A stretch of 64,000 nt of DNA from UBA5066 sp046331465 (GCA_046331465.1 JAXLQV010000001.1:1922001-1986000), one strand, 5' to 3'. Counted from the first letter of the stretch, positions 40,101 to 49,095 are shown. The notes: generated from the letters alone by a model not told the origin. A program made the numbers and translations.

Positions 40101-40871
40101 ATGATCGTCGAGCTGCCGAGCACGACCTCGGACTACAGGGGCGGCCGCGTCCGCCGCTACCGGATGGGCTTCTTCCACTTCTCGAACAACAACCTGGCGC
40201 TCCGCGCCGCCTGCGCCCGCGACCTCGGCGGCTACGACCTCGCGGCGACCCGCTCCGAGGACGTGGAGCTCTGCCTGCGCCTCGCGCGGAACCCCGACTG
40301 GGTCGCCCTCCGGGAGCACGGCGCCGTCGTGAGGCACAAGGCCCGTCGCGACTTCCGCGGCTTCGTGCGACAGCTCTGGGGCTGGGGGACGCACCTCGGC
40401 TACGCGTACGCGCAGACCGGCCTGAGGGGGTTCCACGTCTACCGCGTCAGGACGGACGACCACCAGATCGGGTTCGCGTACGAGGCCCCGCGGTTCCCGT
40501 TCCTCGCCTGCCTCTTCGTCACCGACTTCCACCTGTTCCACCTCTGGCTGCTCCTCCTCGCCGGCGCGGCGGCCGCGGGACTCCGGGCCGTCGCGGGGGC
40601 CGCGGCCGCCGTCGCGCTCTGGTATCTCTGGCGCTCCCTCGGAGACGAGCGGCGGGCGGGTCTTCCCGCGGCGGAGACGGCGGCCCTCGCGTTCCACCAC
40701 TGGGTCGCCAACGTCACCTTCGTCACGTCCGGCGTCCTCAGCGGCCTGAGGCACGGGCTGCTCCTCGTCCCGGCCTCGATCTTCCGTCCCTCGACGCCTT
40801 CGGAGGCGGCGGAGCGGGCGCTGCGCCTCGCGCGCGGCGCCCCCCGCGGAAAGGGAGAGGGCGCGACGTGA
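40101..40871 (+). CDS. C-terminal half of the interrupted GT2 glycosyltransferase
   Basis: 256 aa from ATG 40101, in the same frame as the preceding gene and nine bases after its TAG. It has no glycosyl donor site of its own. It starts with the acceptor-side half of a GT2 domain: FFHFSNNNLALRAACARDLGGYD, SEDVELCLRLAR (the ED motif), then QLWGWGTHLGYAYA and one to two TM helices. This is the missing part of the upstream protein. There is no clear Shine-Dalgarno (GGGCGG is weak). It may be made by reinitiation or read-through, or the pair may be a nonsense-mutated gene or an assembly error. Confidence 0.65.
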   Translation: MIVELPSTTSDYRGGRVRRYRMGFFHFSNNNLALRAACARDLGGYDLAATRSEDVELCLRLARNPDWVALREHGAVVRHKARRDFRGFVRQLWGWGTHLGYAYAQTGLRGFHVYRVRTDDHQIGFAYEAPRFPFLACLFVTDFHLFHLWLLLLAGAAAAGLRAVAGAAAAVALWYLWRSLGDERRAGLPAAETAALAFHHWVANVTFVTSGVLSGLRHGLLLVPASIFRPSTPSEAAERALRLARGAPRGKGEGAT

Positions 40872-41935
40872 GCGGAGACCGTCCGGTGAGGACGATCGAG
40901 CTCTCCGTCCACGGCGCGACGGTCTCCGTGGAGAGCGCGGACGAGGAGCTCGGGCGGCGCGTGGCCGACGACTTCAGCGTCTTCGCCGCCGGAGAGACGG
41001 CGCGCGGGGGCGAGCACCTGTCGATCCGGGCGAGCCTCCGGCGTCCCGACTACGACTCTCTCCCGCCGCTGACCGCGACCGTCTACACCCCCCGGAACAT
41101 CTGCTACTCCGAGGGAGACCTCACCTACATCGACTACTTCGGGCGCGCCCTCGCCCTCTACGACCGCCGCCGCCGCTCGCTCGACGTGACGTGCGACGAC
41201 CTCGACCTCCTTCACGAGATCGTCTACCTGACGATCCTCTCGCGCGTCTCCGAGACGCTCGAGCGCGACGGGCTCCACCGGATCCACGCCTTCGGCCTCG
41301 AGGCCGCTGGCGAGGCGGCGCTCTTCCTGATGCCGTCGGGCGGCGGGAAGACGACGCTCACGCTCGGCTTCCTGAAGCTCGGCCCCCCCTTCCGGCTCAT
41401 CTCGGAGGACAGCCCGTTCGTCGACCGGACGGGGCGCGTTCACCCGTTTCCCCTGCGGATCGGCTTCCTCGGGAGCGAGCCGCCGCCCTTCCCGCCGGAG
41501 CACGTCACGCGGATCCGGAGGATGGAGTTCGCGCCGAAGTACCTCGTCGCCCTCGCCGCCTTCGGGGACTGCCTGGCCGGCGACGCGTCCGTGGCCCGGT
41601 TTCTCTTCGTCGGGAAGCGGAGCCTCGGGCGTGGCTGCGCGATCCGCTCCGCCGGGAAGTGGACCGGGTGGAAGGCCCTTCTCGAGGGGATGGTCGTCGG
41701 CGTGGGCCTCTACCAGGGGGTCGAGTTCCTGCTGCGGACGTCGATCCTCGACCTCTTCGGGATGGCTGGCCTGGCGATCTCCCGCGTCCGTGCCGCGTGG
41801 GCGCTCCTCCGCCGGTGCGAGGTCCACGTCGTCATACTGGGGCGGGACGGCCAGGCCAACGTGGAGACGATCCGGGCGTTCCTCGCCGCGAGGGGCTTCG
41901 GCGCGCCGCGTCCCGGTCCCGCGGGGCCCGGGTGA
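40868..41935 (+). CDS. HprK-like (HPr kinase-related) protein
   Basis: 355 aa from GTG 40868, overlapping the previous stop (GTGA). The P-loop is MPSGGGKTTL near residues 154-163. Downstream are an acidic motif (LISEDSPFV) and HPFPLRIGF, as in HprK-related kinases A/B found in peptide and glycan clusters. There is no N-terminal HPr-binding domain, so this is not a classical HprK. Members next to lasso-peptide genes phosphorylate a peptide Ser; members in polysaccharide regions have unknown targets. Here it follows the exporter and the nucleotidyltransferase-GT2 gene, so a glycan or peptide substrate is inference. Confidence 0.75.
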   Translation: MSGDRPVRTIELSVHGATVSVESADEELGRRVADDFSVFAAGETARGGEHLSIRASLRRPDYDSLPPLTATVYTPRNICYSEGDLTYIDYFGRALALYDRRRRSLDVTCDDLDLLHEIVYLTILSRVSETLERDGLHRIHAFGLEAAGEAALFLMPSGGGKTTLTLGFLKLGPPFRLISEDSPFVDRTGRVHPFPLRIGFLGSEPPPFPPEHVTRIRRMEFAPKYLVALAAFGDCLAGDASVARFLFVGKRSLGRGCAIRSAGKWTGWKALLEGMVVGVGLYQGVEFLLRTSILDLFGMAGLAISRVRAAWALLRRCEVHVVILGRDGQANVETIRAFLAARGFGAPRPGPAGPG

Positions 41936-42011
41936 GGGAAGGGCTTCCCGTCGGGTCGTCCTTCCGTCGGGCGGCGGCGTCCCGCCGTCCCGGCCGGAGA
42001 AGGAAGCGCCG

Positions 42012-43589
42012 GTGACGACCGGGAACCCGGTCGCCGAAACGAACGGCCGCGATTCGCGCTGGGCCCTGGGCGGAGCTCTCACCCTCGCGGCGCTGCTCCG
42101 GGTCGCCTCCCTCGGGGTCACCGAGGTCGAGTGGTGGGACTCGACCATCTACCTGACGGAGGCCCGCAGGATCGCGTCGGGGATCCCCTGGGCGCCCGTC
42201 TACGAGAGGCACCGGGCGCCGCTCCTTCCCTGGCTCGGGGCCCTCTCCTACGGCGCCGGCTTCGGCGAGGCCGGGGTCTACCTGGCGAACGTCCTCTTCT
42301 CCGTCGGCACGGTCTGGCTCGTGTGCGAGCTGGGGGAGCTCCTCTTCGACCGGCGGGCGGGGCTGGTGGCGGCCTTCCTGACGGCCGTGTCGTGGGAGTC
42401 GCTCTTCTTCACGCAGCGGGTCCTGACGGAGACGCCCGCTCTCTTCTTCTGGGTCCTGGCGATCCTCGCCTACGCGAAGGCCGTGATGCGGGGGCGAACC
42501 GCCTGGCTGCCGCTCCTCGGCCCGGCGGTCGCGCTCGCCTTCCTCGCGCACTTCCGGGCCGGTGCGATCGTCCTCGCCCTCGCGGTCCATTTCGTCGCCG
42601 CGGGGAAGTGGAGGCTGCTGCGAAGCCGGGAGGTCCTCGTCTCGGCGCTCCTCGGGCTTCTCGGCCTCGCCGCGTACGTCGCCTTCTCCACGCGGAGGTG
42701 GGGCGCTCCGTTCGAGCTCCTCCGGTCGTACCAGGTGCTCCGCCTCCGTTCGATCGGGACCGCGCAGCTCGGCGTCTTCCTGCGATACCTCGAGTACCTC
42801 CCGTCCTACCTCGGAGGGTTCCTCTTCGCGCTCCTCCTCGTCTCGCTCGCGATCGCGCTCTCCGCCTCGATCCGCTCGTCCGCGGCACGGGGCGAGCCCG
42901 CCTCGCGCGCGGAGGGTCCTCACCGGGGCCTCCTGCTCGCGGGCCTCGTCCTCGTGCCTCTGGCGATGCCGAGCCTCTTCGAGAAGTTCCATCACCGCCT
43001 CGGGATCCTCTGCCTCCCGGCCCTCTTCCTCGTCCTCGGGGCCGCCGTGTCGCGGCTCGCCGCGTGCGCGCGCACGCGCAGCGTCGTCGTCGCGCGGGCG
43101 CTCGTGGCCGGAGCCCTCGCGATCGCCGCCAGCCAGCAGCTTTCGACCGCGGACGAGTGGCTCCGTGCGGAGGGGCTGTCCTACCTCTCCGTCAAGGAGG
43201 CCGGCCTCCGGGTCCGCGAGCGCTCGGCCGAGGGAGCCCTGATCGTGACGACGTCCTGGCCCCAGGTGAACTACTACGCCGAGCGCCCGACGGCCGACGT
43301 GCCCGGGACGGCCGGGGAGTTCGAGGCCCTGGTCCGGGAGAGGCGCGCCCCTCTTCTCGTCCTCTCGGACTACGAGCGCCAGCCCGCCTGGCTGGGGCCC
43401 TACCTCGCGGAGAACGCCGCCCGGCTCCCGCTCGTCTTCCAGACGGGGGACGTCAGGGGACTCCAGACACGCGTCTACGACTGCTCAGGGCTCGGGGGCG
43501 ACGTGCGCGGCCGCGAGCTCGGGCGTGTCGGAGACCCCGGGGCCGGTCGTCGGTTTCGCGGCCTCGGCGACGGCGGAGGGTCTTCGTGA
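42012..43589 (+). CDS. GT39-like polytopic glycosyltransferase
   Basis: 525 aa from GTG 42012 with AGGAAG upstream. The first loop has EVEWWDSTIYLTEARRIASG with the acidic residue expected for GT39/ArnT-type enzymes. HRAPLLPWLGALSYGAGF and FFTQRVLTETPALFFWVLA follow the family order. About eleven TM helices and a C-terminal periplasmic domain (LIVTTSWPQVNYYAERP) complete it. These enzymes transfer a sugar from a polyprenyl phosphate to lipid or protein outside the membrane. The last 35 codons (43485-43589) run antisense into the next gene and are Gly/Arg-rich, so the tail may be functionally irrelevant. Confidence 0.82.
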   Translation: MTTGNPVAETNGRDSRWALGGALTLAALLRVASLGVTEVEWWDSTIYLTEARRIASGIPWAPVYERHRAPLLPWLGALSYGAGFGEAGVYLANVLFSVGTVWLVCELGELLFDRRAGLVAAFLTAVSWESLFFTQRVLTETPALFFWVLAILAYAKAVMRGRTAWLPLLGPAVALAFLAHFRAGAIVLALAVHFVAAGKWRLLRSREVLVSALLGLLGLAAYVAFSTRRWGAPFELLRSYQVLRLRSIGTAQLGVFLRYLEYLPSYLGGFLFALLLVSLAIALSASIRSSAARGEPASRAEGPHRGLLLAGLVLVPLAMPSLFEKFHHRLGILCLPALFLVLGAAVSRLAACARTRSVVVARALVAGALAIAASQQLSTADEWLRAEGLSYLSVKEAGLRVRERSAEGALIVTTSWPQVNYYAERPTADVPGTAGEFEALVRERRAPLLVLSDYERQPAWLGPYLAENAARLPLVFQTGDVRGLQTRVYDCSGLGGDVRGRELGRVGDPGAGRRFRGLGDGGGSS

Positions 43590-44615
43590 CCGGAACGGAA
43601 CCCACGCGGTCGCCACGTGGCGCGCCAGGCCGGCGGCGAACCCCAGCGCGCCGCACAGGTAGTGAAGGGCGTGCAGGGGCACCGCGGCGGCGAGGAAGCC
43701 GGGGCCCCGGAGCGCGGTGAGGAGGCGGTAGAAGGGGAGGTTCGCCGCGACCAGCACGAGGAAGGACGCGGCTGCCACCGCCGGGCCGAGACGGGGGAGA
43801 GCGGGGGTCGCGGAGAGCGCGGCCACGAGCGCCAGAACGGCCGCCGTGCTGAGCCGGTGGCGGTGGCGGAGGTTGAGGTCGCTGGGGAGGCGCTTCTCCC
43901 GGAGGATGAGCGCCGTCCACGGGAGGGCGCGGTCGCGGACGTCCGCCACGACCATCGCCGGGAGGCGCCAGCGCTTCAGGTGCTTCACCTGGAGGGACCG
44001 GTCGAGGCGGATGCGGCGGCCGTCGCGGACGAGCCGGGCGCCCAGCTCGATGTCCTCCACCGAGGGGCGGCGGTAGCCTTCGTCGAACCCGCCGCTCTCG
44101 AGAAGGACGCTGCGCCTCAGGGCGCCGCAGCCCGACCAGAAGGAGAAGGCCTCGGGCCGGCTCGTCTGGTGGACGTGGTGGTGGAGCAGGTTCCGGAAGG
44201 CCGAGACGGCGCCCCGGGCCGCGGGGGCGGCGTCGTACGAGCCGAAGACGCCGTCCAGCCCCGGCTCCTCGCCGAAGATCCGGGCGACGCGCCCGACCAG
44301 GTCCGGCGGCACGACGACGTCGGCGTCGAGGAAGAGGACCACGGCGCCGGTCGCCTCGCGTGCGCCGAGGTTCCTCGCGACGGCAGGCCCCTCGCCCCCC
44401 GCCGTGACGAGCGTCCGGGCTCCCCGTTCGGCCGCGAGGGCCGCGCATCCCGGCGCTTCGCCGTCGGCGACGACGATCACCTCTCCTGCCGGCGGGCGGC
44501 ACGCGGCCACGGAGGCGAGGCAGGCGCGGAGGCTCTCGTCGGCGCGGTGCGCCGGGATGACGACGCTGGTCGCCGCGGCATCCACGACCGGGTCGCGGCG
44601 AGCTCCTCCCGTCAC
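43485..44615 (-). CDS. GT2 family glycosyltransferase with membrane C-terminus
   Basis: 376 aa from GTG 44615. The GT2 fold reads TSVVIPAHRADESLRACLAS, the donor motif DAD in VVLFLDADVVVPPD, and the acceptor motif SVEDIELGARLVRDG. Three to four TM helices at the C-terminus (VLALVAALSATPALP onward) anchor it in the membrane. It resembles polyprenyl-phosphate or EPS glycosyltransferases. It is divergent from the flavoenzyme at 44815 and overlaps the GT39 gene tail to tail by 105 bp. An upstream in-frame start at 44813 would add a low-quality leader and was not chosen. Confidence 0.85.
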   Translation of the reverse strand: MTGGARRDPVVDAAATSVVIPAHRADESLRACLASVAACRPPAGEVIVVADGEAPGCAALAAERGARTLVTAGGEGPAVARNLGAREATGAVVLFLDADVVVPPDLVGRVARIFGEEPGLDGVFGSYDAAPAARGAVSAFRNLLHHHVHQTSRPEAFSFWSGCGALRRSVLLESGGFDEGYRRPSVEDIELGARLVRDGRRIRLDRSLQVKHLKRWRLPAMVVADVRDRALPWTALILREKRLPSDLNLRHRHRLSTAAVLALVAALSATPALPRLGPAVAAASFLVLVAANLPFYRLLTALRGPGFLAAAVPLHALHYLCGALGFAAGLARHVATAWVPFRSRRPSAVAEAAKPTTGPGVSDTPELAAAHVAPEP

Positions 44616-44622
44616 GGCCGCA

Positions 44623-44628
44623 ATGGTA
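44623..44628 (-). promoter_or_regulatory. -10 element candidate (TACCAT) for the GT2 gene
   Basis: Minus-strand TACCAT (44628-44623) ends 7 bases before the GTG at 44615. It again predicts a leaderless transcript and no ribosome-binding site. Confidence 0.3.
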
Positions 44629-44814
44629 GCCCGACCGGCCGGATCGTGGTCCGGGGCCCGGGACGCGCTCCTCGGGTACGTGCCGCGCGCCCCGCGTCCG
44701 CGCCGTACCTCGTGCGACACTACCTTCGCCTCGAGCGCGTCGTCCGGACTCCGGCCCTGAATGCGCGTCTCGCTCCGGGCGAAGCGACGAGTCGGAGGAG
44801 CTCCCCGGTCCACG

Positions 44815-46317
44815 ATGGCGAATCCCCAGTCCCAGCGAACCCCGGGCCCCCTGTCGCTCGTCGTCGTCGGCGCCGGCCCGGCCGGGCTGACGGCCGCCTG
44901 GGAGAACGCCCGTCACGGGGGCACCTCGACCGTCCTCGAGCGGGACCGGGTCGTGGGGGGAATCGCCCGGACGGTGGAGCACCGAGGCTACCGCTTCGAC
45001 ATCGGCGGCCACCGCTTCTTCACGAAGGTCCGCGAGGTCGAGGAGCTCTGGCGCTCGATGCTGGACGAGGACCTCCTCCGCGTCCCCCGGCGGTCCCGCA
45101 TCCTCTACCGCGGGAGGTTCTTCTCCTATCCGCTCAAGCCCCTCGAAGCCTTCCTCGGCCTCGGACCCGTCGAGAGCGTCCGGTGCGGCCTGAGCTTCCT
45201 CGCGTCGAGGATGCGGCCGCGTCGGCCCGAGGACGACTTCGAGACGTGGGTCTCCAACAGGTTCGGGCGTCGCCTCTTCTCCATCTTCTTCAGGACGTAC
45301 ACCGAGAAGGTCTGGGGCGTGCCCTGCACGCAGATCCGGGCGGACTGGGCCGCACAGCGGATCCGAAGCCTCTCGCTCGGGAAGGCCCTCTGGCACGCCG
45401 TGAAACCGGACAGGAACGTCCGGACGCTGATCGACTCGTTCGACTACCCTCGCCTCGGCCCGGGCCAGATGTGGGAGGCGTTCCGCAGGAAGCTCGAGGA
45501 GAGGGGGACACGCGTTCTCCTCGAGAGGCCCGTCACGCGCGTCGCCTGGGAGCCGGGTCGCGGCGTGACCGGAGTGGTGACGGACGGTCCGGGCGGCCCG
45601 GAGCGCCACGTCGGTGACGCGGTCGTCTCGTCGATGCCTCTGGCCGACCTCGTGGAGGCCCTCGACCCGGCGCCTCCGGAGAACGTTCGAGACGCCGCGC
45701 GGGCCCTCAGGTACCGCGACTTCATCCTCGTGGCCCTCGTCTTCGAAGGGGAGCGGTTCTTCCCCGACAACTGGGTCTACGTCCACAGCCCCGACGTGAG
45801 GATCGGCCGCATCCAGAACTTCAACAACTGGTCCGCGGCGATGGTCCCGCGCCCCGGGGTCACCTGCCTCGGGCTCGAGTACTTCTGCTTCTCGACCGAC
45901 CCGATCTGGAGCACCCCGGACGAGGAGCTCCTCGAGACGGGACGAGAGGAGATCGTCCGCACGGGCCTCGTGCCGCCCGGAACCCCGGTGGTCGACGGGA
46001 GCGTCGTGAGGATGCCGAAGACCTACCCGATGTACGACCCCGGCTACGGCCGGAACGTCGCCGCCGTTCGAGGGTTCCTCTCCGGCTCCCTCCCGAACCT
46101 CCTGCAGGTCGGGAGGAACGGCCTGCACCGCTACGACAACCAGGACCATGCGATGGTCACGGGCATGCAGGCGGTCCGCAACCTCTACGGCGCCGCCCAC
46201 GACCTCTGGGCCGTGAACGTCGACGACGAGTACCACGAGGAGGCCCGCGAGCTCCGGCCCCCGGGGAGCGCCCCGGGGTCGCGGACCTCTCCTACTCCCG
46301 GTAGGGCATCGTCATGA
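44815..46317 (+). CDS. UGM-like NAD(P)/FAD-dependent oxidoreductase
   Basis: 500 aa from ATG 44815; ATG 44761 is an in-frame alternative with no better signal. The FAD fold is GAGPAGLTAA (19-28) followed by VGGIARTVEHRGYRFDIGGH. C-terminal LLQVGRNGLHRYDNQDHAM places the second FAD-binding motif. This resembles the UDP-galactopyranose mutase / protoporphyrinogen-oxidase-like family common in polysaccharide clusters. Mutase activity is not certain: the canonical UGM residues were not verified. It overlaps the GH63-like gene by 26 bp tail to tail. Confidence 0.75.
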   Translation: MANPQSQRTPGPLSLVVVGAGPAGLTAAWENARHGGTSTVLERDRVVGGIARTVEHRGYRFDIGGHRFFTKVREVEELWRSMLDEDLLRVPRRSRILYRGRFFSYPLKPLEAFLGLGPVESVRCGLSFLASRMRPRRPEDDFETWVSNRFGRRLFSIFFRTYTEKVWGVPCTQIRADWAAQRIRSLSLGKALWHAVKPDRNVRTLIDSFDYPRLGPGQMWEAFRRKLEERGTRVLLERPVTRVAWEPGRGVTGVVTDGPGGPERHVGDAVVSSMPLADLVEALDPAPPENVRDAARALRYRDFILVALVFEGERFFPDNWVYVHSPDVRIGRIQNFNNWSAAMVPRPGVTCLGLEYFCFSTDPIWSTPDEELLETGREEIVRTGLVPPGTPVVDGSVVRMPKTYPMYDPGYGRNVAAVRGFLSGSLPNLLQVGRNGLHRYDNQDHAMVTGMQAVRNLYGAAHDLWAVNVDDEYHEEARELRPPGSAPGSRTSPTPGRASS

Positions 46318-48994
46318 TCGTGCCGGCCTCCAGCATCTCCGCGGCCGTCACCGAGCCGAAGAGCTGGATGAGCTTCGCGACGAGGCCGGTCCAGCCGGTC
46401 TGGTGCGGCGCGCCGATACCCGCGCCGTCGTCGCCGTGGAAGTACTCGTGGAACTGCAGGTGGTCGCGCCAGTGCGGGTCCTCCTGGAAGAGCTTCGTGC
46501 CGCCGAAGACCGGGCGCCGCCCGTCCGGCCCGCGGAGGAAGATCCGCGAGAGCCGCGTCGCGATCTCCCTGGCGACCTCGAAGAGCGTCGCCAGGCGGCC
46601 GGATCCGGTCGGGCACTCGACCTTCAGCTCGTCGCCGTAGTAGCCGTAGAGGTTCAGGAGGGCCCGGATCAGGAGGACGTTCACGGGCATCCAGATCGGC
46701 CCGCGCCAGTTCGAGTTGCCGCCGAACATCCCGGAGTCCGACTCGGCCGGCAGGTATCCGACGGAGAACTCCTTCCCACCGATGCGGATCCTGTAGGGAT
46801 CGGCGAGGTGCGCCTTCGAGAGGGCCCGGATCCCGTAGTCGGAGAGGAACTCGCCCGGGTCGAGCATCCTCGCGAGGATCCTCCTCAGCTTCGTCTCGTC
46901 GACGATCGCGAGGAGCCTCCGCCCCCCGTGGCCCAGGCGGTCGATCGGGGCGATGTTGTCGAGCAGCTCGGGGCGCTTCTTCACCAGCCAGGCGGCCCGC
47001 TCGACGAAGCGGGGGACCTTCGCGGCCGTCTCGGGGCCGTAGACGGTCGAGGCGCAGAGGGGGAGGAGGCCGACCATCGAGCGCACCTTGAGCCTCTTCG
47101 CGCTCCCGTCGGGGAGGCGGAGGAGGTCGTAGAAGAAGCCGTCCTCCTCGTCCCACATCTCGTCGTCCCGCAGCCCGATCCGGTCCATGGCCGAGGCGAT
47201 GAAGAGGAAGTGCTCGAGGAACTTGTTCGCCATCCCCTCGTAGACGGGGTCGTACGTCGCCAGCTCGAGGGCGATCTCGAGCATGTTCTGCGAGAAGAAG
47301 GCCATCCAGGCCGTTCCGTCGGCCTGCTCGAGCGAGCCCCCCGTCGGGAGCGCCGAGCTCCGGTCGAAGACACCGATGTTGTCGAGGCCGAGGAAGCCGC
47401 CCTCGAAGACGTTCATCCCGCTCGGGTCCTTCCGGTTGACCCACCAGGTGAAGTTGAGCATCAGCTTCTGGAAGGCGCCCTTCAGGAACTCGACGTCCGG
47501 CCTTCCCGTGAGGAGCCGGTCGTTCTGGTAGGTGAAGAGCGTCGCCCAGGCGTGGACGGGCGGGTTCACGTCGCCGAAGTTCCACTCGTAGGCCGGGATC
47601 TGCCCGTTCGGGTGGAGGTAGTGCTCGCGGAGCATCAGCTCGAGCTGCCCCTTGGCGAAGTCGGGGTCGACCATCTGGAGCGCGATCGCGTGGAAGGCGA
47701 GGTCCCACGCCGCGTACCACGGGTACTCCCACTTGTCGGGCATCGAGATCACGTCGGCGTTCACCATGTGGTACCAGTTCGCGTTCCGGGGCGCCGGCTT
47801 GCGGTCCGACCGGAACGGGTCCGAGCCCCGCTCGGAGAGCCACTGGTCGACGTCGTAGTCGTAGAACTGCTTCGTCCAGAGCATCCCCGCGAGCGCCTGC
47901 CGGAGGACGAGGGCGTGGTCGCGGTCCACGCCGTCGGGAGTGATCGACTCGTAGAAGAAGTCGGCCTCACGGAGGCGGTCGGCGAGGGCCTGGTCGAAGC
48001 CGTCGCCGAAGGGGGGCTGCGCGGCGGGGTCCGCGTTCGAGAGGCGAAGCCTCAGGACCGTCTCTCCTCCGGCCGGAACCGTCACCACGCAGTCCGCCGC
48101 GGCCTTCGTCCCCGTCCTCTCCGGGTTCACCGCCTCCCGCCTTCCGTGGACGAGGTACGCGTGGAAGGCGTCCTTGACGTACGGCGTCCGGTTCGGGATC
48201 CCGGCGAGACGGGCCAGGTTCGACTCGTTCTCGGTGAAGAGGAGCTCGGGAGTCCCCTCGACGGAAAGGAAGAAGGAACCGAGGTCGGCGTGGCTCGCGG
48301 CGATCGCGGCCGTACCCGGCGCGGGATCCGTCGCGGCGCGCAGGACCGGCTTCGCCGTCCCCCCGGACCACGACCAGGTGTTCCGGAACCAGAGGTGGGG
48401 GAGGACGTGGAGCGTCGCCTCGTCGGGCCCGCGGTTCGCGACGGTGACCTTCACGAGGAGGTCGTCGGGAGCGGCCTTGCCGTACTCGACGAAGACGTCC
48501 CAGTAGCGCCCGTCGTCGAAGACCCCCGTGTCGACGAGCTCGTATTCGGGCTCCTTCCGCGAGCGCTCGCGGTTCCTCCGGACGATCTCGTCGTACGGGT
48601 AGGCCCGCTGCGGGTACTTGTAGAGCCACTTCATGTACGAGTGGGTCGGCGTGGAGTCGAGGTAGAACCAGTACTCCTTCGGGTCCTCCCCGTGGTTCCC
48701 CTCGGAGTTCGTCAGGCCGAAGACCCTTTCCTTCAGGATCGGGTCCTTCCCGTTCCAGAGCGCGAGGGCGAAGCAGAGCCGCTGGCCGTCGTCCGAGACC
48801 CCGGCGAGGCCGTCCTCGCCCCAGCGGTAGGCGCGGGAGCGGGCCTGGTCGTGGCTGAAGTGGTTCCAGGCGTCGCCGTTCTCGCTGTAGTCCTCCCGGA
48901 CGGTGCCCCACTGCCTCTCGGAGAGGTACGGCCCCCACCTCTTCCAGGCGATGCCGCGGTTGCAGGCCTCCAGGCGTTCCCGTTCGGCGTCCAT
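46292..48994 (-). CDS. GH63-like / MGH1-type glucosidase
   Basis: 900 aa from ATG 48994, with GGAGGG just upstream. The N-terminal beta region (WKRWGPYLSERQWGTVREDY, YSENGDAWNHFSHDQARSR) and the (alpha/alpha)6 core are typical of the bacterial GH63 glucosidase group: WYAAWDLAFHAIAL, NGQIPAYEWNFGDVNPP, GGFLGLDNIGVFDR, NSNWRGPIWMPVN. Bacterial GH63-type enzymes hydrolyse alpha-glucosides or glucosylglycerate-type compatible solutes. No signal peptide is seen, so it acts in the cytoplasm. It may recycle a donor or a storage glucoside. Confidence 0.85.
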   Translation of the reverse strand: MDAERERLEACNRGIAWKRWGPYLSERQWGTVREDYSENGDAWNHFSHDQARSRAYRWGEDGLAGVSDDGQRLCFALALWNGKDPILKERVFGLTNSEGNHGEDPKEYWFYLDSTPTHSYMKWLYKYPQRAYPYDEIVRRNRERSRKEPEYELVDTGVFDDGRYWDVFVEYGKAAPDDLLVKVTVANRGPDEATLHVLPHLWFRNTWSWSGGTAKPVLRAATDPAPGTAAIAASHADLGSFFLSVEGTPELLFTENESNLARLAGIPNRTPYVKDAFHAYLVHGRREAVNPERTGTKAAADCVVTVPAGGETVLRLRLSNADPAAQPPFGDGFDQALADRLREADFFYESITPDGVDRDHALVLRQALAGMLWTKQFYDYDVDQWLSERGSDPFRSDRKPAPRNANWYHMVNADVISMPDKWEYPWYAAWDLAFHAIALQMVDPDFAKGQLELMLREHYLHPNGQIPAYEWNFGDVNPPVHAWATLFTYQNDRLLTGRPDVEFLKGAFQKLMLNFTWWVNRKDPSGMNVFEGGFLGLDNIGVFDRSSALPTGGSLEQADGTAWMAFFSQNMLEIALELATYDPVYEGMANKFLEHFLFIASAMDRIGLRDDEMWDEEDGFFYDLLRLPDGSAKRLKVRSMVGLLPLCASTVYGPETAAKVPRFVERAAWLVKKRPELLDNIAPIDRLGHGGRRLLAIVDETKLRRILARMLDPGEFLSDYGIRALSKAHLADPYRIRIGGKEFSVGYLPAESDSGMFGGNSNWRGPIWMPVNVLLIRALLNLYGYYGDELKVECPTGSGRLATLFEVAREIATRLSRIFLRGPDGRRPVFGGTKLFQEDPHWRDHLQFHEYFHGDDGAGIGAPHQTGWTGLVAKLIQLFGSVTAAEMLEAGTIMTMPYRE

Positions 48995-49017
48995 AGATCC
49001 CTCCGGCGTGATGCCGG

Positions 49018-49023
49018 ATGATA
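49018..49023 (-). promoter_or_regulatory. -10 element candidate (TATCAT) for the GH63-like gene
   Basis: Minus-strand TATCAT (49023-49018) lies 23 bases upstream of the ATG at 48994, with GGAGGG between them. A small hairpin (CCGGC-GTGAT-GCCGG) sits just downstream of it. Confidence 0.35.
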
Positions 49024-49063
49024 GGGGGCCGCGGGCCTCGAAACCCGCCCCTCCGGGGCTCCG

Positions 49064-49069
49064 TACACT
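49064..49069 (+). promoter_or_regulatory. -10 element candidate (TACACT) for the Tat-exported SDR
   Basis: TACACT is followed by a strong purine-rich ribosome-binding site (GAGGAGGAG, 49082-49090) and ATG at 49096. This is the clearest conventional promoter/RBS layout in the window and is divergent from the GH63-like gene. Confidence 0.4.
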
Positions 49070-49095
49070 CCCAGGTGATCCGAGGAGGAGATGCG

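Noticed and set aside
40101..40871. Independent gene with its own function
   Set aside because: It is the same frame and the exact missing half of the GT2 domain; it has no donor site of its own.
36322..41935. Lasso-peptide biosynthetic cluster
   Set aside because: No precursor peptide, B1, B2 protease or asparagine-synthetase cyclase is visible; only the tailoring-type genes are present.
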